64,000 nt of DNA from Microbacterium sp. UFMG61 (GCF_015354505.1 NZ_JACAFP010000003.1:150165-214164); one strand, 5' to 3'. Shown: positions 1 through 10,348, counted from the first letter of the stretch. Notes: a model not told the origin generated them from the letters alone. Translations and numbers: made by a program.

Positions 1-2
1 GG

Positions 3-173
3 CCCGGACTCGTGCTGGCGCTCGAACCCTGGGTCATGGCCGACACCGACGAGCTCGTGACCGATGCCGACGGGTGGACGCTCCGCAGCGCGACCGGATG
101 CCGCACGGCGCACACCGAGCACACGATCGCGATCACCGAAGACGGCGCGGAGATCCTGACGCTGCCGCGCTGA
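3..173 (+). CDS. map: Type I methionine aminopeptidase, C-terminal end (partial)
   Basis: Only the last 56 codons are inside the window; the start lies upstream. Type I methionine aminopeptidase removes the initiator methionine from new proteins in the cytoplasm, using two active-site metal ions. The visible part carries the two C-terminal metal-ligand blocks of the family: the Glu in ALEPW and the Glu in HTEHTIAI, followed by the usual short tail (EDGAEILTLP). The stop codon falls in a 20-bp tandem repeat, so the last residues may have been changed by that duplication. The next gene is convergent. Confidence 0.85.
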   Translation, partial: PGLVLALEPWVMADTDELVTDADGWTLRSATGCRTAHTEHTIAITEDGAEILTLPR

Positions 174-211
174 TCCTGACGCTGCCGCGCTGATCGTGAC
201 GGTCCCGCGCT
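152..211. repeat. 20-bp tandem repeat across the map stop codon
   Basis: Two identical 20-bp units (152-171 and 172-191, GATCCTGACGCTGCCGCGCT) are followed by a third with two changes (192-211). The first unit contains the last codons of map and each unit boundary supplies a TGA. The period is not a multiple of three, so the extra copies are out of frame and not translated. Confidence 0.9.
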
Positions 212-225
212 GATCGCACCGGCCC

Positions 226-1770
226 TCAGCGTCCGCGCGAGCGGCTCCGCACCCGACGGGCGGCGCGGCCGGCGAAGTCCTTGAATCGGCCACCGGGCCA
301 GACGCGGCGCAGCTCGACCGACCCGCCGCGGGTTGCGACCGGGGTGCACGTGCGACCGGCCAGCAACGGCGAAGGGCCGGCGCCGGCGAGGGTCGAGGCA
401 TCCGATTTCAGCGGTACGTCGAACGTCCACCCGGCCCTGCGCACCTTGGCGACGAGTCGAGCGCCGCGGGTCTGATCCGCCGGCCCGAACACTTTGAGGG
501 GGTCTATCGCGAACGTCACCGAGGTCCGGTCCTGCAACGACGATGCGGCGATCCGGCGCTCGTCGCCCGTCGCGGTGTCGCGCAGGAAGAGCTCGATCTG
601 ATCATTGCCGAGCTCGCGACCCGCGAGCAGAAGGCCGGAGGGCAGATCGGCCCCTGAGAACGGCAATGACGTCAGCCGCCCCGAACCCGGTTCGAAGACG
701 AGAGCGTCGGCGCCGTCGCGGGTGACCGCGACGCGAACCGCCAGATGCAGGCCTCCACCGCGAGACCAGCGCGCCTCCGTCACCTCTGCGCGGCATGTCA
801 TCTCGGATTCGAAGCGCGCGAACTCGACCAGATCGTCGCGGCGGTTCGCTCGCAGCAGCGCGGCACGGATGCGCTGCGGAAATGCCAGGCCGCCGTCGAC
901 GCCCGGCCCGAAGCGACGCTGCGCGAGAGGAGTGACGACGTCGAGGAGTCGAGTCCGGTACTCGGCGGGGTATGCGACCATGCGCTTGCCCGACAGTCGC
1001 TTGAGGATCTTGCCGCGGAACCAGTGCCGCAGCAGGCGGTCGCGCAGTCGGCCCGGCGCCGTGTACTCCTCGACGAGATCGAGCACCGCCCCGAGATGCG
1101 GGAAATACGACTCCGGGTCGATGCGCGACGAGCTGGCGCTGCCGGGCTGCTTGACCCACGCGTAGCAGGGCTCACTCGCGAAGATCGAGATCGTCTCGGC
1201 CTCGAAATACGCCCGCATCACAAACAGGTGGTCCTCGAGGCGCACCTTGCCCTCGGGGAAGCGGATCCCGCGATCGCGCAGGAAAGCGGTGCGGAACATC
1301 TTGTGCGGCGTGAGCATCTCGAGCAGCGGGTCCTCGCCGAGGCGCGCGTTCGGCACATCCCGGCGGAAGATCCTGCTCGGCAGTCGGCGACCGATCCCGA
1401 CCTCCTTGCCGACGACCACATCCGACCCGTGGGCATCGGCGAAGTCGCACAGTCGCTCGAGAGCGGAGTCGAACAGCCAGTCATCCTGATCCACGAACTG
1501 CACGTACGTGCCACGCGCCGCCTCGACGCCGCGGTTGCGGGGCGTGCCCGGCCACCCGGAGTGCGGCAGATCCAGCACCCGCACGTACGGCCGGTCGGCG
1601 GCGATCGCCGCGAGCTGCTCGCGCGTCGCGTCGCCGGATCCGTCATCGCACAGCAGCACCTCGAACAGCGACGCGTCGAGAGTCTGCCGATCCAGCGAGG
1701 CGATGAGCGCGTCGATGGCCTTCCCGGGCTGGAAGACGGGAACGACCACACTCACACGCAGATTCGACAT
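226..1770 (-). CDS. Glycosyltransferase family 2 protein
   Basis: A 514-residue protein that probably transfers a sugar or polyol phosphate to a cell-surface polymer at the inner face of the membrane. The N-terminal 240 residues form a GT-A domain: VSVVVPVFQ at the start, DDGS at 42-45 for the nucleotide, and the metal-binding cluster VDQDDW at 93-98. The C-terminal half has no catalytic motif and looks like a beta-rich accessory domain, as in teichoic-acid-type enzymes of Gram-positive bacteria; that comparison is an inference. There is no signal peptide or membrane helix, and the extreme C-terminus is Arg-rich (RRVRSRSRGR), which could hold it to the membrane. It is a single gene, convergent with map and divergent from the PadR operon. 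Donor and acceptor cannot be read from the sequence. Confidence 0.85.
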   Translation of the reverse strand: MSNLRVSVVVPVFQPGKAIDALIASLDRQTLDASLFEVLLCDDGSGDATREQLAAIAADRPYVRVLDLPHSGWPGTPRNRGVEAARGTYVQFVDQDDWLFDSALERLCDFADAHGSDVVVGKEVGIGRRLPSRIFRRDVPNARLGEDPLLEMLTPHKMFRTAFLRDRGIRFPEGKVRLEDHLFVMRAYFEAETISIFASEPCYAWVKQPGSASSSRIDPESYFPHLGAVLDLVEEYTAPGRLRDRLLRHWFRGKILKRLSGKRMVAYPAEYRTRLLDVVTPLAQRRFGPGVDGGLAFPQRIRAALLRANRRDDLVEFARFESEMTCRAEVTEARWSRGGGLHLAVRVAVTRDGADALVFEPGSGRLTSLPFSGADLPSGLLLAGRELGNDQIELFLRDTATGDERRIAASSLQDRTSVTFAIDPLKVFGPADQTRGARLVAKVRRAGWTFDVPLKSDASTLAGAGPSPLLAGRTCTPVATRGGSVELRRVWPGGRFKDFAGRAARRVRSRSRGR

Positions 1771-1868
1771 CTTCGGTAGTCAAACACCGAGACCTGTGGA
1801 GCACACGGGGGTTGCTTTCAGGCACGCGTGCGTGAAAAAGCTCGAATTCCCACCCCGCACACAGCCTT

Positions 1869-1882
1869 AACGATATATCGTT
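1869..1882. promoter_or_regulatory. PadR-type operator
   Basis: A perfect 14-bp palindrome, AACGATATATCGTT, ends 31 bp before the start of the PadR regulator. AT-rich dyads containing ATAT are the usual targets of PadR-family repressors, and an A/T core stands out in this GC-rich sequence. Autoregulation of the padR/ABC1-kinase operon is inferred. The dyad is also in the region that would serve the divergent glycosyltransferase gene. Confidence 0.65.
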
Positions 1883-1913
1883 GACTATCGCTCACCACTC
1901 CAGGGAGGTCACC

Positions 1914-2513
1914 ATGAACAACGCATTCCCCTCGAACCCCTTCGGCGGATCCGGCTTCGGTGCAGGCTCCGGGGGTCCCGCATCCGCGATCTTCGATGCC
2001 ATGGACCAGCTCCGCAAGAGCTTCGAGAAGTCCTTCGAACAGCGCCCCAGCGGCGGATCGCGCATGGCCAAGGGAGACGTCCGCACCGCCGTGCTGTCGC
2101 TGCTCGCCGAGAGGCCCATGCACGGCTACCAGATCATCAACGAGATCGCCGAGCGCAGCGGCGGATCGTGGAAGCCCAGTGCCGGCTCGGTCTACCCCAC
2201 CCTGCAGCTGCTCGCCGACGAGGGCCTCATCGAAGCCGAGGAGCAGAACGGTCGCAAGACCTACTCGCTCACCGAGGCGGGCCGCGAGGTCGCGGTCGAG
2301 AGCACCGAGACCCCCGCGCCGTGGGAGTCGCAGCCCAAGGGCGAGAGCCTGCACGATAACCCCCGATACAGCGCACTCCCCAAGGCGGGTGTCGACCTCG
2401 CCGCCGCCGCGGCTCAGGTCGGACGCAGCGGCAGCCCCGAGCAGGTGCAGCAGGCGGTCGACATCCTCGACGAGGCCCGCCGTAGGCTGTACACGATCCT
2501 CGCTCAGGACTGA
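1914..2513 (+). CDS. PadR family transcriptional regulator
   Basis: A 199-residue DNA-binding regulator. After a flexible Gly/Ser/Phe-rich N-terminus (about 45 residues) comes the PadR winged helix: GDVRTAVLSLLAERPMHGYQ, then GSVYPTLQLLADEGLI and the wing GRKTYSLTEAGR. The C-terminal part is short, as in the smaller PadR subgroup, and ends with a helix (VQQAVDILDEARRRLYTIL) suited to dimerisation. I chose the ATG at 1914 because GGGAGGT lies just upstream; the TTG at 1881 would overlap the operator. The next gene, an ABC1-family kinase, starts 24 bp downstream, so the two are probably co-transcribed and the regulator probably controls its own operon. The effector is unknown. Confidence 0.88.
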   Translation: MNNAFPSNPFGGSGFGAGSGGPASAIFDAMDQLRKSFEKSFEQRPSGGSRMAKGDVRTAVLSLLAERPMHGYQIINEIAERSGGSWKPSAGSVYPTLQLLADEGLIEAEEQNGRKTYSLTEAGREVAVESTETPAPWESQPKGESLHDNPRYSALPKAGVDLAAAAAQVGRSGSPEQVQQAVDILDEARRRLYTILAQD

Positions 2514-2537
2514 TCGCACACGACCCAGGGGACACAC

Positions 2538-4226
<1,689 letters not shown>

Positions 4227-4270
4227 CGGCGAGCGGACCCGCTCGGAAAACCCGGAGCATCCGGCATCCG

Positions 4271-4299
4271 CGCGGCGCGTCCGAGCCCGACGCGCCGCG
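4271..4299. terminator. Hairpin after the padR/ABC1 operon
   Basis: CGCGGCGCGTC and its exact reverse complement GACGCGCCGCG are separated by 7 nt, giving an 11-bp GC stem 45 bp after the kinase stop codon. No T-run follows, which is common for terminators of GC-rich actinobacteria. Confidence 0.55.
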
Positions 4300-4366
4300 G
4301 ATCGACCGAGTGATCTGGGTTTTCCCGCCACAGCCGCAGAATGCCGGCATGGGAGAATGGGTTCCC

Positions 4367-6442
4367 ATGGACACTCCGGACGATAAGACGCCCCCGAGGA
4401 ACGACGCTCCGAAGACCTCCACCGCCGCGATCGGGCAGGCCGCCAAGGCCACCGAGGCCGCCCAGAAGATCGTCCGTGACATCGTCGCCGTCCCGCCGCG
4501 CGGCGTGCATCCGGCGCTCGTCCCGGGCGTCTCGGTCGAGGAGACCGGCCGCACGTACCGCACCGACAAGCTCGTCTTCGGAGTCGCTGCCGCTCTGACC
4601 GTCGCGTTCATCGCGTGGGGCGTGTTCGCGGGCGACAACCTCTCGGGCACCACCTCGACCGTGCTCGCCTGGGTGGTCGAGTACTTCGGCTTCTTCTTCA
4701 CGACGATCGCCACCGTCATCCTCGTCTTCATGCTGTTCATCGGCTTCAGCCGCTACGGGCGCATCCCGCTCGGCCGCGATGACGAAGAGCCCGAGTTCTC
4801 GATGTTCTCGTGGATCTCGATGCTGTTCGCCGCGGGCATGGGCATCGGCCTCGTCTTCTGGGGTGCCGCCGAGCCGCTCACGTTCTTCGAGAGCCCGCCG
4901 CCGGGCACGGTCGAGGCCGACACGCTCGACGCGATGCACACCGCGCAGGCGCAGGTGCTCTACCACTGGGGCCCGCAGGCCTGGGCGTTCTACGCGCTCG
5001 TCGGCGGCGCGATCGCCTACGGCGCTTTCCGCCGCGGACGCACCCCGCTGATCTCGTCGATCTTCGCGCCGCTGCTCGGCGAGGGCCGCACCGCCGGACC
5101 CCTCGGTCGCACGATCGACATCTTCTCGATCATCGTCACCCTGTTCGGCACCGCCGCCTCGCTCGGCCTCGGCGCCCTGCAGATCGGCCACGGCGTCGAG
5201 ATCGTCAGCGGCATCGGCGAGCTCGGCAACGGCGTGCTCATCGCCGCGATCGCCGTGCTCACCGCGTGCTTCATCGCCTCGGCCGTGTCCGGAGTCTCGA
5301 AGGGCATCCGCGCACTGTCGAACATCAATGCCGTCGTCGCGCTGCTGCTCGCCTTCTTCGTGTTCTTCGTCGGCCCGACGCTGCTCATCCTCAACGTCAT
5401 CCCCTCGGTCGCCGTGCAGTTCCTCGGCGACCTGCCCGAGATGGTCGCCCGTTCGGCGTCTCAGGGCGACGAGGCGCAGATGTTCCTCTCGAGCTGGACG
5501 ATCTTCTACTGGGCCTGGTGGATCTCGTGGTCGCCGTTCGTCGGCATGTTCATCGCCAAGATCTCGCGCGGCCGCACGCTGCGCCAGTTCGTGTCGGTCG
5601 TCATCGTCGTACCCGCGGTCATCTCGCTCGTCTGGTTCGCGATCTTCGGCACCACGGCGATCCAGCAGCAGATGGACGGCGCGAACCTCACGGTCGACCC
5701 GCCCGAAGAGGTGCTCTTCGGCGTGCTCGAGAACCTGCCGTTCCCGCTGATCACGAGCATCGTGCTCATCCTGCTGATCGCGATCTTCTTCATCACCGGG
5801 GCGGACTCCGCCTCTCTCGTGATGGGAACACTGTCGCAGCAGGGGCGGCCCGAGCCGTCTCGGTGGGTCTCGGTCGTCTGGGGTGTGCTGGTCGGAGTCA
5901 TCGCCGCCGTGCTGCTCGTGTCGGGTGAGGAGGGCAGCGGCCTCAAATCGCTGCAGAACGTCACGATCATCGCGGCGCTGCCCTTCGCGGTCATTATGGC
6001 GTTCATGATGGTCGCGTTCATGAAGGACCTCCGTCGCGATCCGATGATCCTGCGCGAGCGGTATGCCCGCATGGCTGTGCGCCACAGCGTCATGTCGGGG
6101 CTCGAGGAGTACGGCGATGACTTCGCGCTCGTGCCCGTCGCCTACGACCATTCGGAAGACGACCTCGACTGGATCGACGAGGCCGACGTCGACGACAGCC
6201 TCGCCGAGGTCTACGCGACCGCGACCGAGGCCATTGACATCATCCCGGACGCCGGGACCAGGGCGGATACCAGGGCCGAGTCGGATTCGGATGCCACGGC
6301 GGATGCGGAAGCTACGGCGGATGCGGATGCCACGGCGGATGCGGATGCCACGGCGGATGCGGATGCCACGGCGGATGCGGATGCGGGAACCGTGGGGGGT
6401 GCGGCTGCCGGTGCGGATCCCGGCGCTTCCGACCTCAGGTGA
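4367..6442 (+). CDS. BCCT family betaine/choline/carnitine-type transporter
   Basis: A 691-residue secondary transporter for a quaternary-ammonium osmolyte such as glycine betaine, probably sodium or proton driven. It has about 12 membrane helices between residues 75 and 560. Diagnostic motifs are GMGIGLVFWGAAEPL (from residue 157) and the family signature with WTIFYWAWWISWSPFVG followed by ISRGRT. The conserved Trp residues that line the betaine site are in that stretch. The hydrophilic N-terminus (about 65 residues) and the long acidic C-terminus, with five copies of a TADADA-type repeat, are cytoplasmic; in relatives such as BetP the C-terminus senses osmotic stress. I chose ATG 4367 (GGGAGA upstream); ATG 4349 in frame is possible. 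The gene overlaps the convergent SDR gene by 8 bp. Confidence 0.9.
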   Translation: MDTPDDKTPPRNDAPKTSTAAIGQAAKATEAAQKIVRDIVAVPPRGVHPALVPGVSVEETGRTYRTDKLVFGVAAALTVAFIAWGVFAGDNLSGTTSTVLAWVVEYFGFFFTTIATVILVFMLFIGFSRYGRIPLGRDDEEPEFSMFSWISMLFAAGMGIGLVFWGAAEPLTFFESPPPGTVEADTLDAMHTAQAQVLYHWGPQAWAFYALVGGAIAYGAFRRGRTPLISSIFAPLLGEGRTAGPLGRTIDIFSIIVTLFGTAASLGLGALQIGHGVEIVSGIGELGNGVLIAAIAVLTACFIASAVSGVSKGIRALSNINAVVALLLAFFVFFVGPTLLILNVIPSVAVQFLGDLPEMVARSASQGDEAQMFLSSWTIFYWAWWISWSPFVGMFIAKISRGRTLRQFVSVVIVVPAVISLVWFAIFGTTAIQQQMDGANLTVDPPEEVLFGVLENLPFPLITSIVLILLIAIFFITGADSASLVMGTLSQQGRPEPSRWVSVVWGVLVGVIAAVLLVSGEEGSGLKSLQNVTIIAALPFAVIMAFMMVAFMKDLRRDPMILRERYARMAVRHSVMSGLEEYGDDFALVPVAYDHSEDDLDWIDEADVDDSLAEVYATATEAIDIIPDAGTRADTRAESDSDATADAEATADADATADADATADADATADADAGTVGGAAAGADPGASDLR
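6296..6385. repeat. Five 18-bp tandem repeats inside the BCCT gene
   Basis: Five adjacent units of ACGGCGGATGCGGATGCC, the first and last slightly changed, encode Thr-Ala-Asp-Ala-Asp-Ala six-residue repeats. The period keeps the reading frame, so copy number can change without breaking the gene. The repeat lengthens the acidic cytoplasmic tail of the transporter. Confidence 0.9.
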
Positions 6443-8057
6443 TGGGCGTCGTCGTCTCCGCCGCAGGCTTCCGCTCCTCGTCCGAATCCACCACCTCGAC
6501 CGGCTCCGCCGCGGCGTCGGTGATCCGGGCGGCCATGCCCGCGAAGATGAAGCCGTGGAACGGTAGCACGCCCAACCAGTACAGGCGTCCGGCCAGTCCG
6601 CGGGGGAAGAACACCGCGCGCTGCTCGTAGCGCGCCCCCGCGCCGTCGGGCAGTGCCCGCAGCTCGAGCCATGCCTCGCCCGGCACCTTCATCTCGGCGC
6701 GCAGCCGCAGCAGTCCGCCGCTCGCGGGCGATGCCTCGGTCTCGCGACCCGGCTCCTCGACGGCCTCGACGCGCCAGAAGTCGATCGCATCGCCGACGCG
6801 CGCCGCCGTGCGGCTGCGGCGCCCCCGGCGCAGTCCCACGCCGCCGACCAGGCGGTCCATCCACCCGCGCACGGCCCACAGGAACTTCGACGAGTACCAC
6901 CCGTTCTCGCCGCCGATGCCGATGATCACGCGCCACAGCCCGTCGACGGGGGCCTTCGTGCGCAGTGATCGGGCGTCCGTGAACACTGTGCGTCCCGCCC
7001 ACTCCGGGTCGCTCGGCAGCGGATCACTCGGAGCGCCCGAGACCTCGGCATCCTGCCAGCTCGTCTCGATCGTGTCGGCATCCACGCGTCCCAGAGCCAT
7101 CGCGACCGCCCGCCGATACGGGGTGAGTCCCTTCTCGGGCCTCGGGATGAGGTCGTCGACCGCGTGGTCCTTCACGATGCACTCGTTCTGCAGCGAGGCG
7201 ACCAGCGGGCGGGCGATCGAGCGCGGCACCGGCGTCACGAGGTTCACCCAGTGCGAGGCGAGTCCGGGGGTCAGCACCGGCAGCGAGGCGATCGCGCGCT
7301 GGCGGAGTCCGGCCTCGAGGGCATAGCCGTTCATCATCTGCCCGTAGCGCAGCACGTCGGGGCCGCCGATGTCGACCGCGCGATTCACGGAATCGTCGAC
7401 GCGGGCCGCGCCCAGCAGATAGTGCAGCACGTCGCGCACGGCGATGGGCTGGATGCGGTTGCGCACCCACTTCGGTGCGGGCATGTACGGCAGCACGTCG
7501 GTGAGGTGGCGGATCATCTCGAACGAGGCCGACCCCGAGCCGATCACGACGCCGGCCTGCAGCACGAGCGTCGGCACCCCGGACTCGAGGAAGATCTCGC
7601 CGACCCGCACCCGCGAGCGCAGGTGGGGCGAGAGCTTCGCGTCGTCGGGATGCAGTCCGCCGAGATAGACGATCCTGCGAACACCGGCCTTCGCCGCGGC
7701 ATCGGCCACCGTCGTCGCCGCCCGCTCGTCGCTCTCTTCGAAGCCCTTGCCCGCGGTCATCGAGTGGATCAGGTAGTACACGACGTCGACGTCGCGCATG
7801 GCCTCGGCCACGGCATCCGCGTCGTCTGCGGATCCCTCGACGATCTCGCAGTCCGAACCCCAGGGGAAGGATGCCGCGCGCGCGGCGTCGCGGGCGAGCA
7901 GTCGCACCCGGTAGCCGGCGTTCACGAGCCGGGGTGTGAGCCGCCCGCCGATGTAGCCGGTGGCGCCGAGCACGAGGGCGCGAGGTGCCAACCCGTCGTC
8001 GCGGGGGTGTGCGCGGAGGGCGTCTTCGTGCCCGGTGGGCTGGGTGAGCTCGGTCAT
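6435..8057 (-). CDS. NAD(P)-binding SDR-like protein with C-terminal DUF2867 domain
   Basis: A 540-residue two-domain protein. Residues 25-330 form an atypical, NmrA-like Rossmann domain: VLGATGYIGGRL is the nucleotide-binding loop, and VVYYLIHSM, YLGGLHPD and VIGSGSASFEMIRHL follow the pattern of complex-I-assembly or NmrA-type SDRs, which often sense or use NAD(P)H without the classical Tyr-Lys pair. The C-terminal 200 residues (GENGWYSSKFLWAVRGWMDRLVGG, then WLELRAL, RGLAGRLYW and FHGFIFAGMA) match the DUF2867 pattern. I chose ATG 8057; a GTG at 8093 would start inside the promoter of the divergent gene. Homologues are usually annotated only as oxidoreductases; no substrate is suggested. 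It is divergent from the small membrane protein and may share its CTAG operator. Confidence 0.8.
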   Translation of the reverse strand: MTELTQPTGHEDALRAHPRDDGLAPRALVLGATGYIGGRLTPRLVNAGYRVRLLARDAARAASFPWGSDCEIVEGSADDADAVAEAMRDVDVVYYLIHSMTAGKGFEESDERAATTVADAAAKAGVRRIVYLGGLHPDDAKLSPHLRSRVRVGEIFLESGVPTLVLQAGVVIGSGSASFEMIRHLTDVLPYMPAPKWVRNRIQPIAVRDVLHYLLGAARVDDSVNRAVDIGGPDVLRYGQMMNGYALEAGLRQRAIASLPVLTPGLASHWVNLVTPVPRSIARPLVASLQNECIVKDHAVDDLIPRPEKGLTPYRRAVAMALGRVDADTIETSWQDAEVSGAPSDPLPSDPEWAGRTVFTDARSLRTKAPVDGLWRVIIGIGGENGWYSSKFLWAVRGWMDRLVGGVGLRRGRRSRTAARVGDAIDFWRVEAVEEPGRETEASPASGGLLRLRAEMKVPGEAWLELRALPDGAGARYEQRAVFFPRGLAGRLYWLGVLPFHGFIFAGMAARITDAAAEPVEVVDSDEERKPAAETTTPIT

Positions 8058-8097
8058 GTTCCCGAGCGTAGGCGCGAAGCCTGAGTTTTTCACTAGG

Positions 8098-8127
8098 TTG
8101 GTATATGACTAGTTCATCTAGTAATCT
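8098..8127 (+). promoter_or_regulatory. Promoter with CTAG-type operator (site A)
   Basis: TTGGTA (8098-8103) and TAATCT (8122-8127) are spaced by 18 bp. The spacer holds CTAG at 8109 and 8118, in the inverted repeat ACTAG-N5-CTAGT. The same -35/-10 spacing and the same CTAG-N5-CTAG arrangement recur at 11785-11814, so both promoters are probably controlled by one regulator, most simply one of the two MarR proteins encoded between them. A further CTAG lies at 8093. Confidence 0.6.
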
Positions 8128-8149
8128 TCTGCCCGAGGAAGGTGATGAC

Positions 8150-8401
8150 ATGACCGTGACGACGGAGACCCGCACGAGAACCCGCCGTTCCGCGCGCCCC
8201 ACGCTTCTCGCGCCGGACTCTGCCAGCCTCGCTCCGGTCTCGGCCCGAGACGCCGTCGGGCGCTCGACCGGTATCGAACCCGTCGCGATCGGCGTCGCCC
8301 GCTCACCCCTGTGGACAGCGCTCGGCATCGCGGGACTCGTCTCGCTCATCGCGGCAGGGTCGCTGCCGCTGATCGCCGACCTCCTGTCCGTGCCGCTCTG
8401 A
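8150..8401 (+). CDS. Small single-pass membrane protein of unknown function
   Basis: I do not recognise this 83-residue protein. The first 55 residues are hydrophilic with a basic cluster (RTRTRRSARP), followed by one hydrophobic helix (WTALGIAGLVSLIAAGSLPLIADLL) at the C-terminus, so it is probably a tail-anchored membrane protein with its N-terminus in the cytoplasm. The start at 8150 is supported by GAGGAAGG; an upstream in-frame ATG at 8105 lies inside the promoter. It precedes the CsbD gene by 59 bp, which together with the shared hairpin downstream suggests co-expression under stress. Confidence 0.65.
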   Translation: MTVTTETRTRTRRSARPTLLAPDSASLAPVSARDAVGRSTGIEPVAIGVARSPLWTALGIAGLVSLIAAGSLPLIADLLSVPL

Positions 8402-8460
8402 GGCGCCGGAAGACCAGACAAGACCACCCAGACCACCGTTGGAAGAGAGAAAGGCCCCCC

Positions 8461-8631
8461 ATGGGACTCGATGACAAGATCAAGAACGCCGCCCAGGACC
8501 TCACCGGCAAGGCGAAGGAAACCGTCGGCAAGGTGACCGACAACGAGAAGCTCGAGGCCGAGGGTCGCGCCGACCAGGCCAAGGCCAGCGTCAAGAAGGC
8601 CGGCGAGAACGTCAAGGACGCGCTCAACTGA
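8461..8631 (+). CDS. CsbD family stress protein
   Basis: A 56-residue, highly charged, Lys/Ala/Glu-rich protein. The start MGLDDKIKNAAQDLTGKAKE and the Asp/Lys/Ala helical continuation are the CsbD signature. Members are small helical proteins induced by general or phosphate stress in many bacteria; their molecular task is not known. A clear AGAGAAAGG ribosome site precedes the ATG. It probably shares the CTAG-controlled promoter of the preceding gene and ends at the hairpin at 8649-8674. Confidence 0.9.
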   Translation: MGLDDKIKNAAQDLTGKAKETVGKVTDNEKLEAEGRADQAKASVKKAGENVKDALN

Positions 8632-8648
8632 GAGCCGTCACAGTGTGC

Positions 8649-8674
8649 GGGGAGGCGACGACTGTCGCCTCCCC
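8649..8674. terminator. Terminator hairpin after csbD
   Basis: GGGGAGGCGAC and GTCGCCTCCCC form a perfect 11-bp stem with a 4-nt loop, 17 bp after the csbD stop codon. The following sequence is only mildly T-rich. Confidence 0.75.
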
Positions 8675-8734
8675 GTCGTCTGTTCCCGCACGTGGTCTCG
8701 CGCGGGAGCGAAAGAGGGAAGAAGGCAAGGCGCC

Positions 8735-10336
8735 ATGTCGGAAACCGTGAAGAAGGACTCCCTGTGGAGGCGCCTCGGGCGCCGCCTGGGACTCGTCAAG
8801 GATGATGAGCTCCGTCGTCTCACCGTCGACGACGTGACGGTCGTCGATCGGCCGATGCTCCGCCGCGCGGTGGCCGGCACCGTGGTCGGCAACCTCATGG
8901 AGTGGTACGACATCGGGGTCTACGGATACCTCGCGGTCATCATCGGACGCGCGTTCCTGCCGGATGCCTCGGCCGGCGCGCAATCGCTGTTCTCGCTCGG
9001 CGTCTTCGCCGTGACCTTCGTCGCCCGCCCGCTCGGCGGCATCGTGCTCGGTCAGCTCGGCGACCGCATGGGCCGCCAGCGCGTGCTCGCGTTCACGCTC
9101 ATCATGATGGCCGCCGCCACGTTCCTCATCGGTGTGCTGCCCGACTTCTCGGTCATCGGCGTCTGGGCGCCCATCCTGCTCATCGTGCTGAAGCTCGCGC
9201 AGGGCTTCTCGACCGGTGGCGAGTACGCCGGCGCCACGACCTTCATCACCGAGTACGCCCCCGACAAGCGGCGCGGCTTCTACGCCTCGCTGCTCGACCT
9301 CGGCTCGTACATGGGCTTCGCGATCGGTGCCGCCTTCGTGTCGATCCTGCAGCTCACGCTCTCGGCCGAGGTCATGCAGGGCTTCGCGTGGCGCATCCCG
9401 TTCCTCGTCGCCCTGCCGCTCGGACTCATCGCGATCTACTTCCGCCTCAAGATCGAAGACACCCCGGCCTTCCAGGAGGCGCAGGATGCTGCGCAGCGCG
9501 CCTCCGACGACGCGAAGGAGTCCGCGGATGCTCCGAAGGGCGTCATCGCGCTGATCCGCGCCTACTGGCGCGAACTGCTGACGGCCTTCGTGCTCGTCGC
9601 CGCGGCGAACACGGTCGGCTACGCGCTGACCTCGTACATGCCGACGTACCTCACGGGAACCCTCGGCTACGACGAGGTGCACGGCACGCTGCTCACGCTG
9701 CCGGTGCTGATCGCGATGGCACTCAGCATCCCGCTCACCGGAAAGCTCTCCGACCGCATTGGCCGCAAGAAGGTGCTGTTCATCGGATCGGTCTCGGCGA
9801 TCGTGCTGGCCGTGCCGTCGTTCCTGTTCATGATGCACGGCGAGATCTGGTCGACCCTGCTCGGACTCGTGCTGCTCGCCTTCCCGGTGACGTTCTACGT
9901 GGCGAACCTCGCCTCGTCGCTGCCCGCGCTCTTCCCGACCTCCTCGCGCTACGGCGGCATGGGCATCTCGTACAACCTCGCGGTCGCCCTCTTCGCCGGT
10001 ACGGCTCCGGTCGTCATGGAGGCGCTCGTGCAGCTGACCGGCTCGTCGCTCGCCCCGGCGTTCTACGTCATCGGCACGTCGATCGCCGGCTTCATCGCCG
10101 TGGTCGTGCTCAAGGAGTCGGCGCGCAGGCCCCTGCCCGGCGCGATGCCGAGCGTGCAGACCATCGAAGAGGCGATCGAGCTGGTCGAGACGCAGGAGGA
10201 GAACCCCGACCTCGACCTCGACGAGCTCTTCCCCGAGCGGCTCGAGAACGCGAAGTATGCGGCAGAGCTCGCCGAGCAAGTGCAGCAGCAGGCTCAGGCA
10301 GCCGAGCAGGCAGAAGGTCAGGCAGAGAAGGCCTGA
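8735..10336 (+). CDS. MFS transporter, metabolite:H+ symporter (MHS) family, ProP-like
   Basis: A 533-residue proton symporter of the cytoplasmic membrane, with 12 predicted helices. The MHS hallmarks are present: GNLMEWYDIGVYGYLA in helix 1, GQLGDRMGRQRVL in loop 2-3, FSTGGEYAGATTFITEYAP in helix 5, and a second DRIGRKKVL after helix 8. MHS members carry proline/betaine, alpha-ketoglutarate, citrate or shikimate. The cytoplasmic tail of about 60 residues is acidic and helical (Glu/Gln/Ala-rich), which recalls the C-terminal helix of the osmosensor ProP, though heptads are not convincing. Together with the BCCT carrier and CsbD this fits osmotic adaptation, but the substrate is not settled. 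I chose ATG 8735 after GAAGGCAAGG. Confidence 0.85.
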   Translation: MSETVKKDSLWRRLGRRLGLVKDDELRRLTVDDVTVVDRPMLRRAVAGTVVGNLMEWYDIGVYGYLAVIIGRAFLPDASAGAQSLFSLGVFAVTFVARPLGGIVLGQLGDRMGRQRVLAFTLIMMAAATFLIGVLPDFSVIGVWAPILLIVLKLAQGFSTGGEYAGATTFITEYAPDKRRGFYASLLDLGSYMGFAIGAAFVSILQLTLSAEVMQGFAWRIPFLVALPLGLIAIYFRLKIEDTPAFQEAQDAAQRASDDAKESADAPKGVIALIRAYWRELLTAFVLVAAANTVGYALTSYMPTYLTGTLGYDEVHGTLLTLPVLIAMALSIPLTGKLSDRIGRKKVLFIGSVSAIVLAVPSFLFMMHGEIWSTLLGLVLLAFPVTFYVANLASSLPALFPTSSRYGGMGISYNLAVALFAGTAPVVMEALVQLTGSSLAPAFYVIGTSIAGFIAVVVLKESARRPLPGAMPSVQTIEEAIELVETQEENPDLDLDELFPERLENAKYAAELAEQVQQQAQAAEQAEGQAEKA

Positions 10337-10348
10337 CCGATCCGTCGG

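Noticed and set aside
8105..8149. ATG 8105 as start of the small membrane protein
   Set aside because: It lies between the -35 and -10 elements; ATG 8150 has GAGGAAGG.
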